A stretch of 32,082 nt of DNA from Sphingomonas palustris. GTDB lineage: Bacteria; Pseudomonadota; Alphaproteobacteria; Sphingomonadales; Sphingomonadaceae. The position numbers were made by a program, and so were the translations under genes. Shown in pieces: positions 16,760-25,257 of the stretch. The stretch's first letter is position 1; each line of letters opens with the position of its first letter. The notes under the pieces are model-generated. The model searched no databases and was not told where the DNA came from. It was given only the letters and a program-made list of their open reading frames with translations. The stretch is from positions 1 through 32,082 of the forward strand of contig JAMFSI010000022.1 in NCBI GenBank assembly GCA_026225215.1, read 5' to 3'.

Positions 16760-17632
16760 ATGAGAAAGGTTTTCGTGCGCCAATTTCGCAAACATCTGGT
16801 CCTGCTGCTTTTTATGCCATTCGCGAGCATCGCCCATGGCGCCGGGCCGCCGCAGCGCGTGGTTTCGCTCAACATGTGCGCGGATCAACTGGTGATCGCG
16901 CTGGCCGACCGCTCGCAAATCGCGGGGCTGACCGAGTGGGCGCGCGATCCGCAGCTGTCGTTTTATGCCGATCGGGCCCGCGATCTGCCGTTTACGCATC
17001 GCAGTGCGGAAGAGATTCTCGGCCTTCATCCCGACCTTGTGATCAGCGCGCCCTATCGCACCAAAGAGGTGCTGCGGCCGCTGAAGGCGCGGGGGGTAAA
17101 AATGCTCGATCTGAAGCACGAGGATGCAGCTGGGCTGGCCGGCATCGAGCAATCGATCCGGACCGTCGCCAAAGCCGTCGGCCATCCCGATCGCGGGACA
17201 GCGCTGATCGCCTCGATCCACGCGGAATTGGCGAAAATCGGTCCACCCCCCGGTCGCGGCCGCACCGCCGCCTATTACCAGCGCCAGGGTTTCCTGACCG
17301 GCACAGGCACGCTGGTCGATGAAATCATGCATCGCGTTGGCCTGGTGAACATTGCCGCGAAGTTCGGCCGCTCGGCACTTTCCCAAATTCCCCTGGAGCA
17401 ACTGGCACTGGCCCGGCCCGATTTCGTGGTGACCGAGGAGGGAACACGCACCGGCGAGGACCGCAGCAGCGCGATGGTCCGGCATCCGCTGCTGGAAAGC
17501 GTGCTGCGCCCAGGACATCACTTGTATATCCCGCAAGCGCTGACGGTGTGCGGCGGCCCCGGCTATCCACGCGCGGTGGCGCTGCTCGCCGAGCAGCTCC
17601 GGAAGGCAGATAGCCCGACACCGAAACGTTAG
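16760..17632 (+). CDS. btuF: Periplasmic corrinoid-binding protein, BtuF-like
   Basis: Substrate-binding protein of a helical-backbone (class III) ABC importer, 290 residues. An N-terminal Sec signal (basic MRKVFVRQFRKH, hydrophobic LVLLLFMPFASIAHGA) precedes a mature domain with PPQRVVSLNMCADQLVIALAD, then HRSAEEILGLHPDLVIS and EQLALARPDFVVTEEG. No lipobox Cys is seen, so it is soluble and periplasmic. It is divergent from the permease and ATPase genes and convergent with cobO. I see no cobalamin riboswitch upstream of it. B12 binding is inferred from the neighbourhood. Confidence 0.82.
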   Translation: MRKVFVRQFRKHLVLLLFMPFASIAHGAGPPQRVVSLNMCADQLVIALADRSQIAGLTEWARDPQLSFYADRARDLPFTHRSAEEILGLHPDLVISAPYRTKEVLRPLKARGVKMLDLKHEDAAGLAGIEQSIRTVAKAVGHPDRGTALIASIHAELAKIGPPPGRGRTAAYYQRQGFLTGTGTLVDEIMHRVGLVNIAAKFGRSALSQIPLEQLALARPDFVVTEEGTRTGEDRSSAMVRHPLLESVLRPGHHLYIPQALTVCGGPGYPRAVALLAEQLRKADSPTPKR

Positions 17633-17642
17633 AAAACGTGGA

Positions 17643-17781
17643 CAAATCCTCCCCGAAACGGGGAGGTGGCCGCGAAGCGGACGGAGGGGGGCCGCTTCTC
17701 CGCGAGCGATGGGCTGGAGCAGAGGTGGGGCCCCTCCGTCAGTGCTTCGCACTGCCACCTCCCCGTTCCGGGGAGGATTTG
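17643..17781. repeat. 139-bp imperfect long inverted repeat element
   Basis: The two ends are near-perfect inverted copies of each other, each beginning CAAATCCTCCCC and each itself folding into a small hairpin (CCTCCCCG...CGGGGAGG). Further in, the halves share the order GGGGAGGTGGC, CGAAGC, ACGGAGGGG, so most of the element pairs end to end. It lies in the gap between the convergent btuF and cobO genes. This architecture matches abundant palindromic intergenic repeats known from alphaproteobacteria; it may also act as a bidirectional terminator. Confidence 0.8.
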
Positions 17782-17821
17782 GCTGACCCTGATAACAGCA
17801 GGATGATCAAAGAGGCGCTCC

Positions 17822-18424
<603 letters not shown>

Positions 18425-18428
18425 GGGT

Positions 18429-21400
18429 TTACTCCTGCAATTCGGCGAGCAGCAGGCCCGCGCTGTTTGATTTCGGTTTCCACAAACCGCGTTCCAGCGC
18501 CTCGGCAAGACGGGCGACGGTTTCGCGCAGCGCGGCCGGATTGGCTTGCGCCATGAACGCCCGCACCGCCCCATCCTCGATAAAGGCGGCGTGGACGGCA
18601 TCGAAATGATGATCGCGCACCGCGTGAGTGGTTGCGGCGAAGGCAAAGAGATAATCGACCGAGGCCGCGATCTCGAAAGCACCCTTATAGCCATGGCGCA
18701 TTACCCCCGCGATCCACTTGGGATTGGTGACGCGGGCGCGCACGACGCGGCCGATCTCATCCTCCAGCGTGCGCACGACCGGTCGCTCGGGGCGGCTGTG
18801 GTCATTGTGGTAGGAGACGGGCTTGGTGCCCTTGAGATGTTCGATAGCGGCGGCAATGCCACCCTCGAACTGGTAATAATCGTCGCTGTCGAGCAGGTCA
18901 TGCTCGCGATTGTCCTGGTTCTGCACCACCGCATCGACGGTCGAGAGGCGCGTCGCGAACAGGGCGCGCTCGTTATCGCCTTCGATCCCGCCACCATAAG
19001 CGTAACCGCCCCAATCGAGATAGACCCCGGCCAGATCGGCACGGTCATGCCACAGCTTTTCGTCGATCATTGCCTGCAAGCCCGCACCGTAAGCGCCCGG
19101 CTTTGAGCCGAACACCCGCGCGCCGGCGCGGCGTTCGGCCTGCTGCGATGGTATCCCCTGATCGACAAGGCTTGCGGTTTCGACGCGATGGCGCGCTCTG
19201 GCCGGATTGTCTTCCACGCTCTCGTCCAGCGCCATGATCGCGCGCGCAGCACTGTCGATGAGATCGATCTGCTCGGGGAAGGCGTCGCGGAAGAAGCCCG
19301 ACACGCGGAAGGTGACATCGACGCGGGGCCGCCCCAGTTCGACCACCGTCATGATCTCGAACCCGATCACACGGCCCGACGTCCAATCCCAGCGCGGTCG
19401 GGCGCCCATCAGCGCCAGCGCCTGGGCAATGTCGTCCCCACCGGTGCGCATATTGGCGGTGCCCCAAGCGGAAAGCGCCATCGCGCTTGGGTATTCGCCC
19501 TCGCGCTGCAGATAGTCCTCGACCAACAATTGGGCCGATCGCAGGCCAAGCGCCCAAGCGGTCGCCGTCGGCACCGAGCGGGTATCGACCGAGTAGAAAT
19601 TCCGCCCCGTCGGCAACACATCGGGGCGACCGCGCGTGGGAGCACCGGAAGGACCAGGCGTGACGAAGCGACCGTCGAGGCCGGCGAGCAGTGCCAGGGC
19701 CTCCGCCTTGCCGCAGGCGTCGACGCGGGGGCCGAGATCCTCGCGCATAGCGGTGAGAACCGCATCGCTGCGCGCACCGGGCGTTGGCCCTTCGTGCAGG
19801 AGATCGATCGCGAGCAATTCCAGCCGCTCGACGGTGTCGCCACAAGTCCGCCAGGGTTCGGCGGTAAGAGCGTTTAGCCGTTCCGGTCGAGGCCCTGCCC
19901 AGTTATCGCCCATCACGCAATCGAGCGGATCAAAGCCCAATCCGAGATCATCGGCGAGCGCGCGGAGCAGCGAGGCTTGGTCGGGCCGGTCATAGCCGCG
20001 CGGCGTCCGCGCAAGCGCGATCAGCAGATCGTCGCGGAGGCGGCCTGTGGGGGATTGGGTGAAGATATGCAGCCCGTCCCGAATCTGCATTTCCTTCAAT
20101 TCGCAAAGGTAATTGTCGAGCGCGGCCAGCGCATCGTCGCCATCGCCGACCATGCCGGCATCGGTATCGAGCCCCTGGCTCCGCGCCAGATCGACGATGT
20201 CGCCCCGCAGCCGGTCGATCCGGCGTGGGTCCATCCCGGCGGCGAGATAATATTCATCGACCAACGCCTCCAGCTGCTTAAGCGGGCCGTAGCTCTCGGC
20301 CCTGGTCAGGGGCGGGGTGAGGTGATCGATGATGGTGGCGCCGATGCGCCGCTTGGCCTGCGTGCCCTCGCCCGGATCGTTGACGATGAACGGATAAAGC
20401 TGCGGCACTGCACCCGCGCAGACCTCCGGGAAGCAGGCCTCGGTCAGCGCCAGCGCTTTACCGGGCAGCCATTCGAGATTGCCGTGCTTGCCGACGTGCA
20501 CGACCGCATGAGCGTTAAAATGCCGGTTGAGCCAAATGTGGAAGGCGAGATAGCCATGCGGCGGCGGCAAGGCCGGATCGTGGTAGCTCGTTTTGGGGTC
20601 GATATTATAGCCGCGTGCCGGCTGGACCGCGACGACGAGGTTGCCGAAGCGGTGGACCGGCAAGCGGAAGCGCCCACTGCGCACGAAGGGATCGGCTTCG
20701 GGCCCACCCCACCGCGTGTTTACCGCAGCAGCAACGGCGGGCGGCATTGCCGCTAGTGCCTGGGCATAGTCGGCCAATGACAGCGAGACTTCGCCGGGGC
20801 GGTCGGCAGCACCGGCAGCGTTAGTGACGCCGCTGGTCATCAATCGCATCAGCGTGAGGCCGTCGCGCGGGGCAGCCCCGGTGCCATATCCCGCATCAGC
20901 CAGGGCAGCGATTATGGCGGCTGTGCTGGCCGGCGTGTCGAGGCCGACACCATTGCCGATGCGCCCATCGCGGTTGGGGTAGTTGGCCAACACCAGCGCG
21001 ATCCGCCGTTCGGGTGCCGCTGTGCGCCGCAACCGCGCCCAACTGGCGGCGAGCGCTGCGACGAAGTCTACGCGATCCGGCACCACCCTGGGCACGACGA
21101 TGCTGCATTCGGTGCGCGCGTCGAACCGCGCGGCTGCCTTGAACGCGATCGCCCTGGTAAACAGCCGCCCATCGACTTCGGGCAGCGCCACATGCATGGC
21201 CAGATCGCGCGGGCCGAGGCCACGCGCGCTCGCTTCCCAATTCGATTGTTCGACGCCCGCGAACAGCGTTTGCAGGATCGGGCAGTCGGCAATTTCGAGC
21301 ACCCCCGGCACTCTTTGCTCGCCAGGCGAGGAGGAGGCGAAGGCGGTGGCGTTGACGATGACATCGGGGGCCAGTTCGGGGATGACGCCGCGTAGCCAAT

Positions 21401-22145
21401 CGACCGCGAAAGGCTCGCGCAGCGCCCGGACATGGACGGCTGCGACGTTGAGGCCCTGCGCCGCCAAGGCATCGACCAATGCGTCAACCGCTTCCAACGT
21501 GCCAGCGATCAGCAGCGCGCGATAAAAGACGACGAGCGCAACCGGCTGCCCTGCCAACCAGCGCGCGCGCACATCGGCCATCCCCGGTCGCTCAAGTGCA
21601 GGCACATGGAAGCCGGCGTCGGCCACCGGCACCGGATCGTCGGGCATCCCCACATCCTGGCCAATCAGCCGGACAGCGGTCCGCAGGAAGGCAGCCGCGT
21701 TCGCAACACCGCCCTGGCGCATATACTCGCGCAGCCGCTCGCAAGTCTCGACCGGCAGCGTCGATGCCCGATCGAGCGAGGGATCGGGTTCGCGACCATC
21801 GGCGATCGCGGCGAAGGCGATGCCCCGTTCGCGCGCTACCCGCGCGATCTCGTCGATGCCGTAAGGCCAATAGCTCTTGCCACCGAGCAGGACGACGCAG
21901 ACGAAGCGGGCGTGCTGGATCACGCTCTCGACATAAAGATCGACCGAATAGGGGTGCTTCAGCTGGAGCAAATTCGCCAGTCGGACGCGCGGCGCGCTGT
22001 CCCCCAGCGCTTCCGCCGCGCGGGCGAAACAGGCAAGCTCGCTATCCGCCACCGTCAGCACGACGATATCGCCCGACGACTGGCCGAGATCGATCGCCTC
22101 CTCGCCTGCGGAGATGGTGCCGGGAGTCGTGGATAGCAGGTGCAT
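18429..22145 (-). CDS. cobN: Aerobic cobaltochelatase subunit CobN
   Basis: Large subunit of the ATP-dependent chelatase that inserts Co2+ into hydrogenobyrinate a,c-diamide, 1238 residues, close to the family length. Signature segments include ANYPNRDGRIGNGVGLDTPA, HVGKHGNLEWLPGKALAL, PYGIDEIARVARERGI and LDWGGYAYGGG. The frame is uninterrupted. It starts 1 nt after the cobW stop, with GGAG inside the cobW end, and is followed by cobO. The partner AAA and VWA subunits (CobS, CobT) are not in the window and must be elsewhere if the chelatase works aerobically. Confidence 0.97.
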   Translation of the reverse strand: MHLLSTTPGTISAGEEAIDLGQSSGDIVVLTVADSELACFARAAEALGDSAPRVRLANLLQLKHPYSVDLYVESVIQHARFVCVVLLGGKSYWPYGIDEIARVARERGIAFAAIADGREPDPSLDRASTLPVETCERLREYMRQGGVANAAAFLRTAVRLIGQDVGMPDDPVPVADAGFHVPALERPGMADVRARWLAGQPVALVVFYRALLIAGTLEAVDALVDALAAQGLNVAAVHVRALREPFAVDWLRGVIPELAPDVIVNATAFASSSPGEQRVPGVLEIADCPILQTLFAGVEQSNWEASARGLGPRDLAMHVALPEVDGRLFTRAIAFKAAARFDARTECSIVVPRVVPDRVDFVAALAASWARLRRTAAPERRIALVLANYPNRDGRIGNGVGLDTPASTAAIIAALADAGYGTGAAPRDGLTLMRLMTSGVTNAAGAADRPGEVSLSLADYAQALAAMPPAVAAAVNTRWGGPEADPFVRSGRFRLPVHRFGNLVVAVQPARGYNIDPKTSYHDPALPPPHGYLAFHIWLNRHFNAHAVVHVGKHGNLEWLPGKALALTEACFPEVCAGAVPQLYPFIVNDPGEGTQAKRRIGATIIDHLTPPLTRAESYGPLKQLEALVDEYYLAAGMDPRRIDRLRGDIVDLARSQGLDTDAGMVGDGDDALAALDNYLCELKEMQIRDGLHIFTQSPTGRLRDDLLIALARTPRGYDRPDQASLLRALADDLGLGFDPLDCVMGDNWAGPRPERLNALTAEPWRTCGDTVERLELLAIDLLHEGPTPGARSDAVLTAMREDLGPRVDACGKAEALALLAGLDGRFVTPGPSGAPTRGRPDVLPTGRNFYSVDTRSVPTATAWALGLRSAQLLVEDYLQREGEYPSAMALSAWGTANMRTGGDDIAQALALMGARPRWDWTSGRVIGFEIMTVVELGRPRVDVTFRVSGFFRDAFPEQIDLIDSAARAIMALDESVEDNPARARHRVETASLVDQGIPSQQAERRAGARVFGSKPGAYGAGLQAMIDEKLWHDRADLAGVYLDWGGYAYGGGIEGDNERALFATRLSTVDAVVQNQDNREHDLLDSDDYYQFEGGIAAAIEHLKGTKPVSYHNDHSRPERPVVRTLEDEIGRVVRARVTNPKWIAGVMRHGYKGAFEIAASVDYLFAFAATTHAVRDHHFDAVHAAFIEDGAVRAFMAQANPAALRETVARLAEALERGLWKPKSNSAGLLLAELQE

Positions 22146-22146
22146 C

Positions 22147-23181
22147 TTAGCCGATCACCGCTCCGATAGCGTTTTCGATAACGGCGCGATCGAGACCCTT
22201 CTGCCCGATCACCACCAGCTGCGTGCGGCGTGGCTCGTCGGCTTTCCAGGCGCGATCGAAATGGTGCTGGATACGCGGGCCGACCGCCTGCACCAGCAGG
22301 CGCGCCGGCTTGCCCGCGACTGCGACGAAGCCCTTTATGCGCAGAATATCATGGGTCTCGATCGCCTTGCCGATTGCCGCCAGCAGCGCCGCCGTATCGG
22401 CGACCTCGCCGCCGATGACGACAAAGCTGTCGAAATCGTCATGGTCGTGATCCTCCTCGCTGTCGTGGTGCGAGACGCGCGTATCGACATCGTCTTCCGC
22501 GCCGGCGCCCAACCCGAGCAGCACGGCGATATCGACCGCGCCGTGGCTGGCCCGGATCACGCGCACACCGGGCCGAGTCTCCCCGGCGATGTCGCGTTCG
22601 ACCGCGGCGAGGGCTTCGCCATCGATCAGGTCGGCCTTGTTAAGCACCACCAGATCGGCACAGGCGAGCTGATCCTCGTAAAGCTCCTCCAGCGGCGAGT
22701 CGTGATCGAGCGAGGGATCGGCGGCCCGTGCTGCCGCAAGCGCCGCCTCATCGGTGGCGAAACGCCCGGCGGCGACCGCATCGGCATCGATCAGCGCGAT
22801 CACGCCATCGACCGTCGCCCGGTTGCGGATATTGGGCCACTGGAATGCCTTCACCAGCGGCTTGGGCAGCGCGAGGCCGGAGGTCTCGATGATGATATGT
22901 TCGGGCGGATCGGCGCGATCGAGCAGCTTTTGCATGGTCGGCAGGAAATCATCCGCCACGGTGCAGCAGATGCAGCCATTGGCCAGCTCGACGATATCGT
23001 CCTCTGGGCAGGCCTCCTCGTTGCACCCCTTCATCAGCTCGCCATCGACGCCGACATCGCCGAACTCGTTGATGATCAGCGCAAGGCGGCGGCCCTGGGC
23101 ATTTTGGAGCAAGTGGCGAATCAGGGTGGTTTTACCCGCTCCCAGAAAGCCGGTGATGACGGTGGTCGGAACCTTGGCCAT
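22147..23181 (-). CDS. cobW: CobW family GTPase, cobalt metallochaperone
   Basis: G3E-family P-loop GTPase thought to deliver cobalt to the CobNST chelatase, 344 residues. It shows GFLGAGKTT (Walker A, about 11-19), the metal-binding CxCC motif in GCICC (Cys about 70, 72, 73) and LNKADLI (GTP base recognition). A His/Asp-rich metal-binding stretch (SHHDSEEDHDHDD) lies near residue 235. The C-terminal CobW_C domain ends at about residue 340. It lies between cbtA and cobN in the same direction. A 103-nt gap before it could hold a secondary promoter, but none is evident. Confidence 0.95.
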   Translation of the reverse strand: MAKVPTTVITGFLGAGKTTLIRHLLQNAQGRRLALIINEFGDVGVDGELMKGCNEEACPEDDIVELANGCICCTVADDFLPTMQKLLDRADPPEHIIIETSGLALPKPLVKAFQWPNIRNRATVDGVIALIDADAVAAGRFATDEAALAAARAADPSLDHDSPLEELYEDQLACADLVVLNKADLIDGEALAAVERDIAGETRPGVRVIRASHGAVDIAVLLGLGAGAEDDVDTRVSHHDSEEDHDHDDFDSFVVIGGEVADTAALLAAIGKAIETHDILRIKGFVAVAGKPARLLVQAVGPRIQHHFDRAWKADEPRRTQLVVIGQKGLDRAVIENAIGAVIG

Positions 23182-23284
23182 GACGTGTTCGATATCCTTT
23201 TCACGATTTCAGATTGGGGCAACGCCGACGGGGTCGAAGGGCGCTTGACGCCCGGCAAGTTCGTCGATGACCGCGCGCGAGCAG

Positions 23285-24010
23285 CTATCGCGGCGCGTTT
23301 GCTTGTCGCAGGCGCTTCTCGGCCATCCAGCCGAACGCCAGGCCGATTACTGTCCACAGGATGAGTTGCATGCCGATCGAGGCGACGCGAAATTTCCACA
23401 ACACCGTCGCGGGGAAATCACCCGGCACTTCGTTGATCGCGGGCAAGCTCGATTGTGCCACCGCAACGACCACGATGAAGGCGATGGCGCTCACCACCAG
23501 CGCGTTGAACCCGCCCCAGGCGCGGATCGTCATCGCGCGCACTTGACCCGCCAGCAGAAGCGCAGTGAGCGATATCGCGATCATCATGAAATAGGCGCCG
23601 GTCCGCATCTGGATCGTGTCGGCTTGGCCCACCGCCGGCGGATTGGGCGGATATTTGAGCGCGGGCACGACGGCGATGATCAGAAAGCCCAGCAGCGCAA
23701 TCAGCATCGCCAGCGAGCGTGGCCCGAGGCGGCCGATACGACCGTAGCAATAGGCGAACACCAGCGAGAATATCCCACCGATTGCAGCGCCATACAGCAC
23801 CGCTGCGGTCGCCAGGCCGATACTCTTTTGCACAGCCCGACTGACCGGAGGCTCCTCCTCCGGGCGGCCCATCGCATGGGCTTCATGCGCGGCCTCGAAG
23901 GCGATCGCGCGATCGACCTGGGGTTCGGCGTAAACGCGCGCAAACAGGGTGGCGAACAGGGCCGCGAGGATGCCGGCCAGCATCCCCCGCCACAGCAGGT
24001 CCTTGGTCAT
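23285..24010 (-). CDS. cbtA: Cobalt transporter subunit CbtA
   Basis: Predicted inner-membrane cobalt permease subunit, 241 residues with about five to six hydrophobic helices (LLWRGMLAGILAALFATLFA at the N terminus, ALLGFLIIAVVPALKYP, LILWTVIGLAFGWMAE at the C terminus). The FEAAHEAHAMG segment after the first helix, with two His, and the proline-rich PALKYPPNPPAVG loop are typical of CbtA proteins linked to B12 riboswitches. It follows cbtB by 9 nt. Function is inferred from the family and regulation; direct transport evidence for the family is limited. Confidence 0.9.
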   Translation of the reverse strand: MTKDLLWRGMLAGILAALFATLFARVYAEPQVDRAIAFEAAHEAHAMGRPEEEPPVSRAVQKSIGLATAAVLYGAAIGGIFSLVFAYCYGRIGRLGPRSLAMLIALLGFLIIAVVPALKYPPNPPAVGQADTIQMRTGAYFMMIAISLTALLLAGQVRAMTIRAWGGFNALVVSAIAFIVVVAVAQSSLPAINEVPGDFPATVLWKFRVASIGMQLILWTVIGLAFGWMAEKRLRQANAPR

Positions 24011-24019
24011 GCTGCTGAC

Positions 24020-24247
24020 TTAGTGGCAGGGAAAGCCGAGCAGATGGCGCCCGTCATGCACGAATTCGTGAACCGAGGTGCCCTTGAACAGCGATACCGC
24101 GCCTTGTTCAGTGCTGACAAAATAAAGAAAGATCAGCGCCAGCAGCAGGCCCAGGGCCGCCCAAGGCGCGAAATCGCGCAGGGGAATCGCCGGCATGCCG
24201 GCGACAGGGATGAATTGATCGTCGAGAACGCGGGCAGATTCCGCCAT
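24020..24247 (-). CDS. cbtB: Cobalt transporter subunit CbtB
   Basis: Small 75-residue membrane protein with one helix (WAALGLLLALIFLYFVSTEQ) and the conserved C-terminal His-rich motif HEFVHDGRHLLGFPCH, a likely cobalt-binding site. It is the first gene after the cobalamin riboswitch. The ATG at 24245-24247 has GGAG 8 nt upstream; an in-frame GTG at 24254-24256 overlaps that ribosome site and is less likely. It forms the CbtAB unit with the next gene. Confidence 0.9.
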   Translation of the reverse strand: MAESARVLDDQFIPVAGMPAIPLRDFAPWAALGLLLALIFLYFVSTEQGAVSLFKGTSVHEFVHDGRHLLGFPCH

Positions 24248-24299
24248 ATCAGACACTCCGTGCGGGATAGCGCGTCCCGGATGAGAAGATGATGCCCTT

Positions 24300-24425
24300 G
24301 CCGAGGTCTGACTTTCGACAAGGTTGCGTAAACCTGCCGATTACAGTGGCGCGACCGTGCCGGATTTTCACCGGCTTCCCTGCAAAAGCTCGCTGCCTGA
24401 CGTTTACACTCGATTCGCTCTGCCG
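24300..24425 (-). promoter_or_regulatory. Cobalamin (B12) riboswitch
   Basis: Read on the minus strand, it contains the hallmark series GGGAAGCCGGTGAAAATCCGG (positions about 24360-24380; shown here only as GGGAA...GGTG..AA.CCGG), then the B12 box GCCACTGTAA (24341-24350), and AGTCAGACCT (24304-24313). A flanking stem pairs GTAAAC (24402-24407) with GTTTAC (24328-24333). It lies about 55-180 nt upstream of cbtB, so adenosylcobalamin should repress cbtB-cbtA-cobW-cobN-cobO, most likely by sequestering the ribosome site. End points are approximate. Confidence 0.92.
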
Positions 24426-24445
24426 GTCAATCTAGGGCTCCGCGC

Positions 24446-25081
24446 ATGGCGACCCGGCTGACCTTCCTCTGCGCGAGCGCGACGGCGACCAATCGCATCG
24501 GCGGCTTCCCGGCCTTTGACGAACCGCTCGATCAAGCCGGCGCGCGCAAGGCCAAAGACTATCGCCTGCGTGGACCAAGCCCCGGCCTTATCCTCACCAG
24601 CCCGAACCGCGCGGCAATCGAGACGGCCGCAGCGATCGGTCTCGATGCCGCGATCGAACCCTGCCTGGCCGATCTTGGATTTGGGGATTGGTCCGGTCGC
24701 ACGCTGGCCGATGTCGAGGCTCTGAAACCAGCGGCGCTGTCACAATGGCTTTCTGATCCGACACGGGCAACGCCTGGGGGCGAAGCCATGGCCGATCTCG
24801 TGATCAGGGTCGGCGCGTGGCTCGATCGACATGCTGGTAGAGAGCAGACCTTGCTCGTCATCAGTCACGCAGCGGTCATTCGCGCTGCGATAGCCCATTC
24901 GCTATCGATCCCGGTCGCATCGGCCATGTTCTTCGACATTGCGCCGCTCGGTTCGCTTGAGCTCTCCTTCAATGGTCGTTGGCGACTTCAGGAGCTGCGC
25001 CGCGCCGCGCCTGCCCATCTTGCGACTGCGGTTCGACGATCCCGCGCGGACCTGGCTGCAGATATATCCGACCACCGGTGA
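24446..25081 (+). CDS. CobC-like histidine phosphatase family protein with degenerate catalytic motif
   Basis: A 211-residue protein of the phosphoglycerate mutase/histidine phosphatase superfamily, the group of alpha-ribazole phosphatase (CobC). The fold is recognisable from ILTSPNRAAIETAAAIG, LADLGFGDWSGRTLADVE and the second-His segment VISHAAVIRAAIAHSL. The first catalytic motif, normally R-H-G after a beta strand, is here TFLCASATATNR, so the phosphate-accepting His is absent. It could be a non-catalytic or altered enzyme. It is divergent from the cbtB operon, with only about 20 nt between its ATG and the riboswitch 5' end, and a weak AGGG ribosome site. Homology ends near RWRLQELRR; the last 20 or so residues overlap a PepSY remnant and look unrelated, suggesting a deletion junction in its 3' end. 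Confidence 0.75.
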   Translation: MATRLTFLCASATATNRIGGFPAFDEPLDQAGARKAKDYRLRGPSPGLILTSPNRAAIETAAAIGLDAAIEPCLADLGFGDWSGRTLADVEALKPAALSQWLSDPTRATPGGEAMADLVIRVGAWLDRHAGREQTLLVISHAAVIRAAIAHSLSIPVASAMFFDIAPLGSLELSFNGRWRLQELRRAAPAHLATAVRRSRADLAADISDHR

Positions 25082-25208
25082 GCTTCTCGAAGTGCTCGAC
25101 GATCGTGGACGCCTGTATCGCTGGCTGTTCGACCTGCTGACCCGCCACCGCCCGGCCTGGGATATAGGGATGTGGCTGTTATCGCTGGCGGGGCTAGAGC
25201 GGGCAGCG
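25012..25208 (+). pseudogene. PepSY-associated membrane protein remnant (C-terminal fragment)
   Basis: In a frame different from the cobC-like gene, the sequence reads LPILRLRFDDPARTWLQIYP, TTGELLEVLDDRGRLYRWLF and HRPAWDIGMWLLSLAGL. This matches the end of PepSY-associated transmembrane proteins, which are often linked to siderophore or B12 receptors. The usual HSLDFPLL-type stretch between RWLF and RPAWD is mostly missing, the N-terminal hundreds of residues are absent, and the frame ends inside a hairpin. It overlaps the 3' end of the cobC-like gene. Confidence 0.55.
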
Positions 25209-25237
25209 TGATATGTGAACACGCTGCCCGCTCTAGC
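25193..25237. terminator. Perfect 18-bp hairpin between convergent genes
   Basis: Arms GCTAGAGCGGGCAGCGTG (25193-25210) and its exact complement (25220-25237) enclose a 9-nt loop. It lies 20 nt past the luxC-like stop (minus) and at the end of the cobC/PepSY plus-strand region, so it is a plausible bidirectional terminator. No clear T-run. Confidence 0.65.
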
Positions 25238-25257
25238 GGATGATTGCTCGGATCGTA

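Noticed and set aside
18425..18694. N-terminal extension of cobO
   Set aside because: It is the wrong frame of cobN; the CobO start at 18424 has a proper AGGAG site and family-like length.
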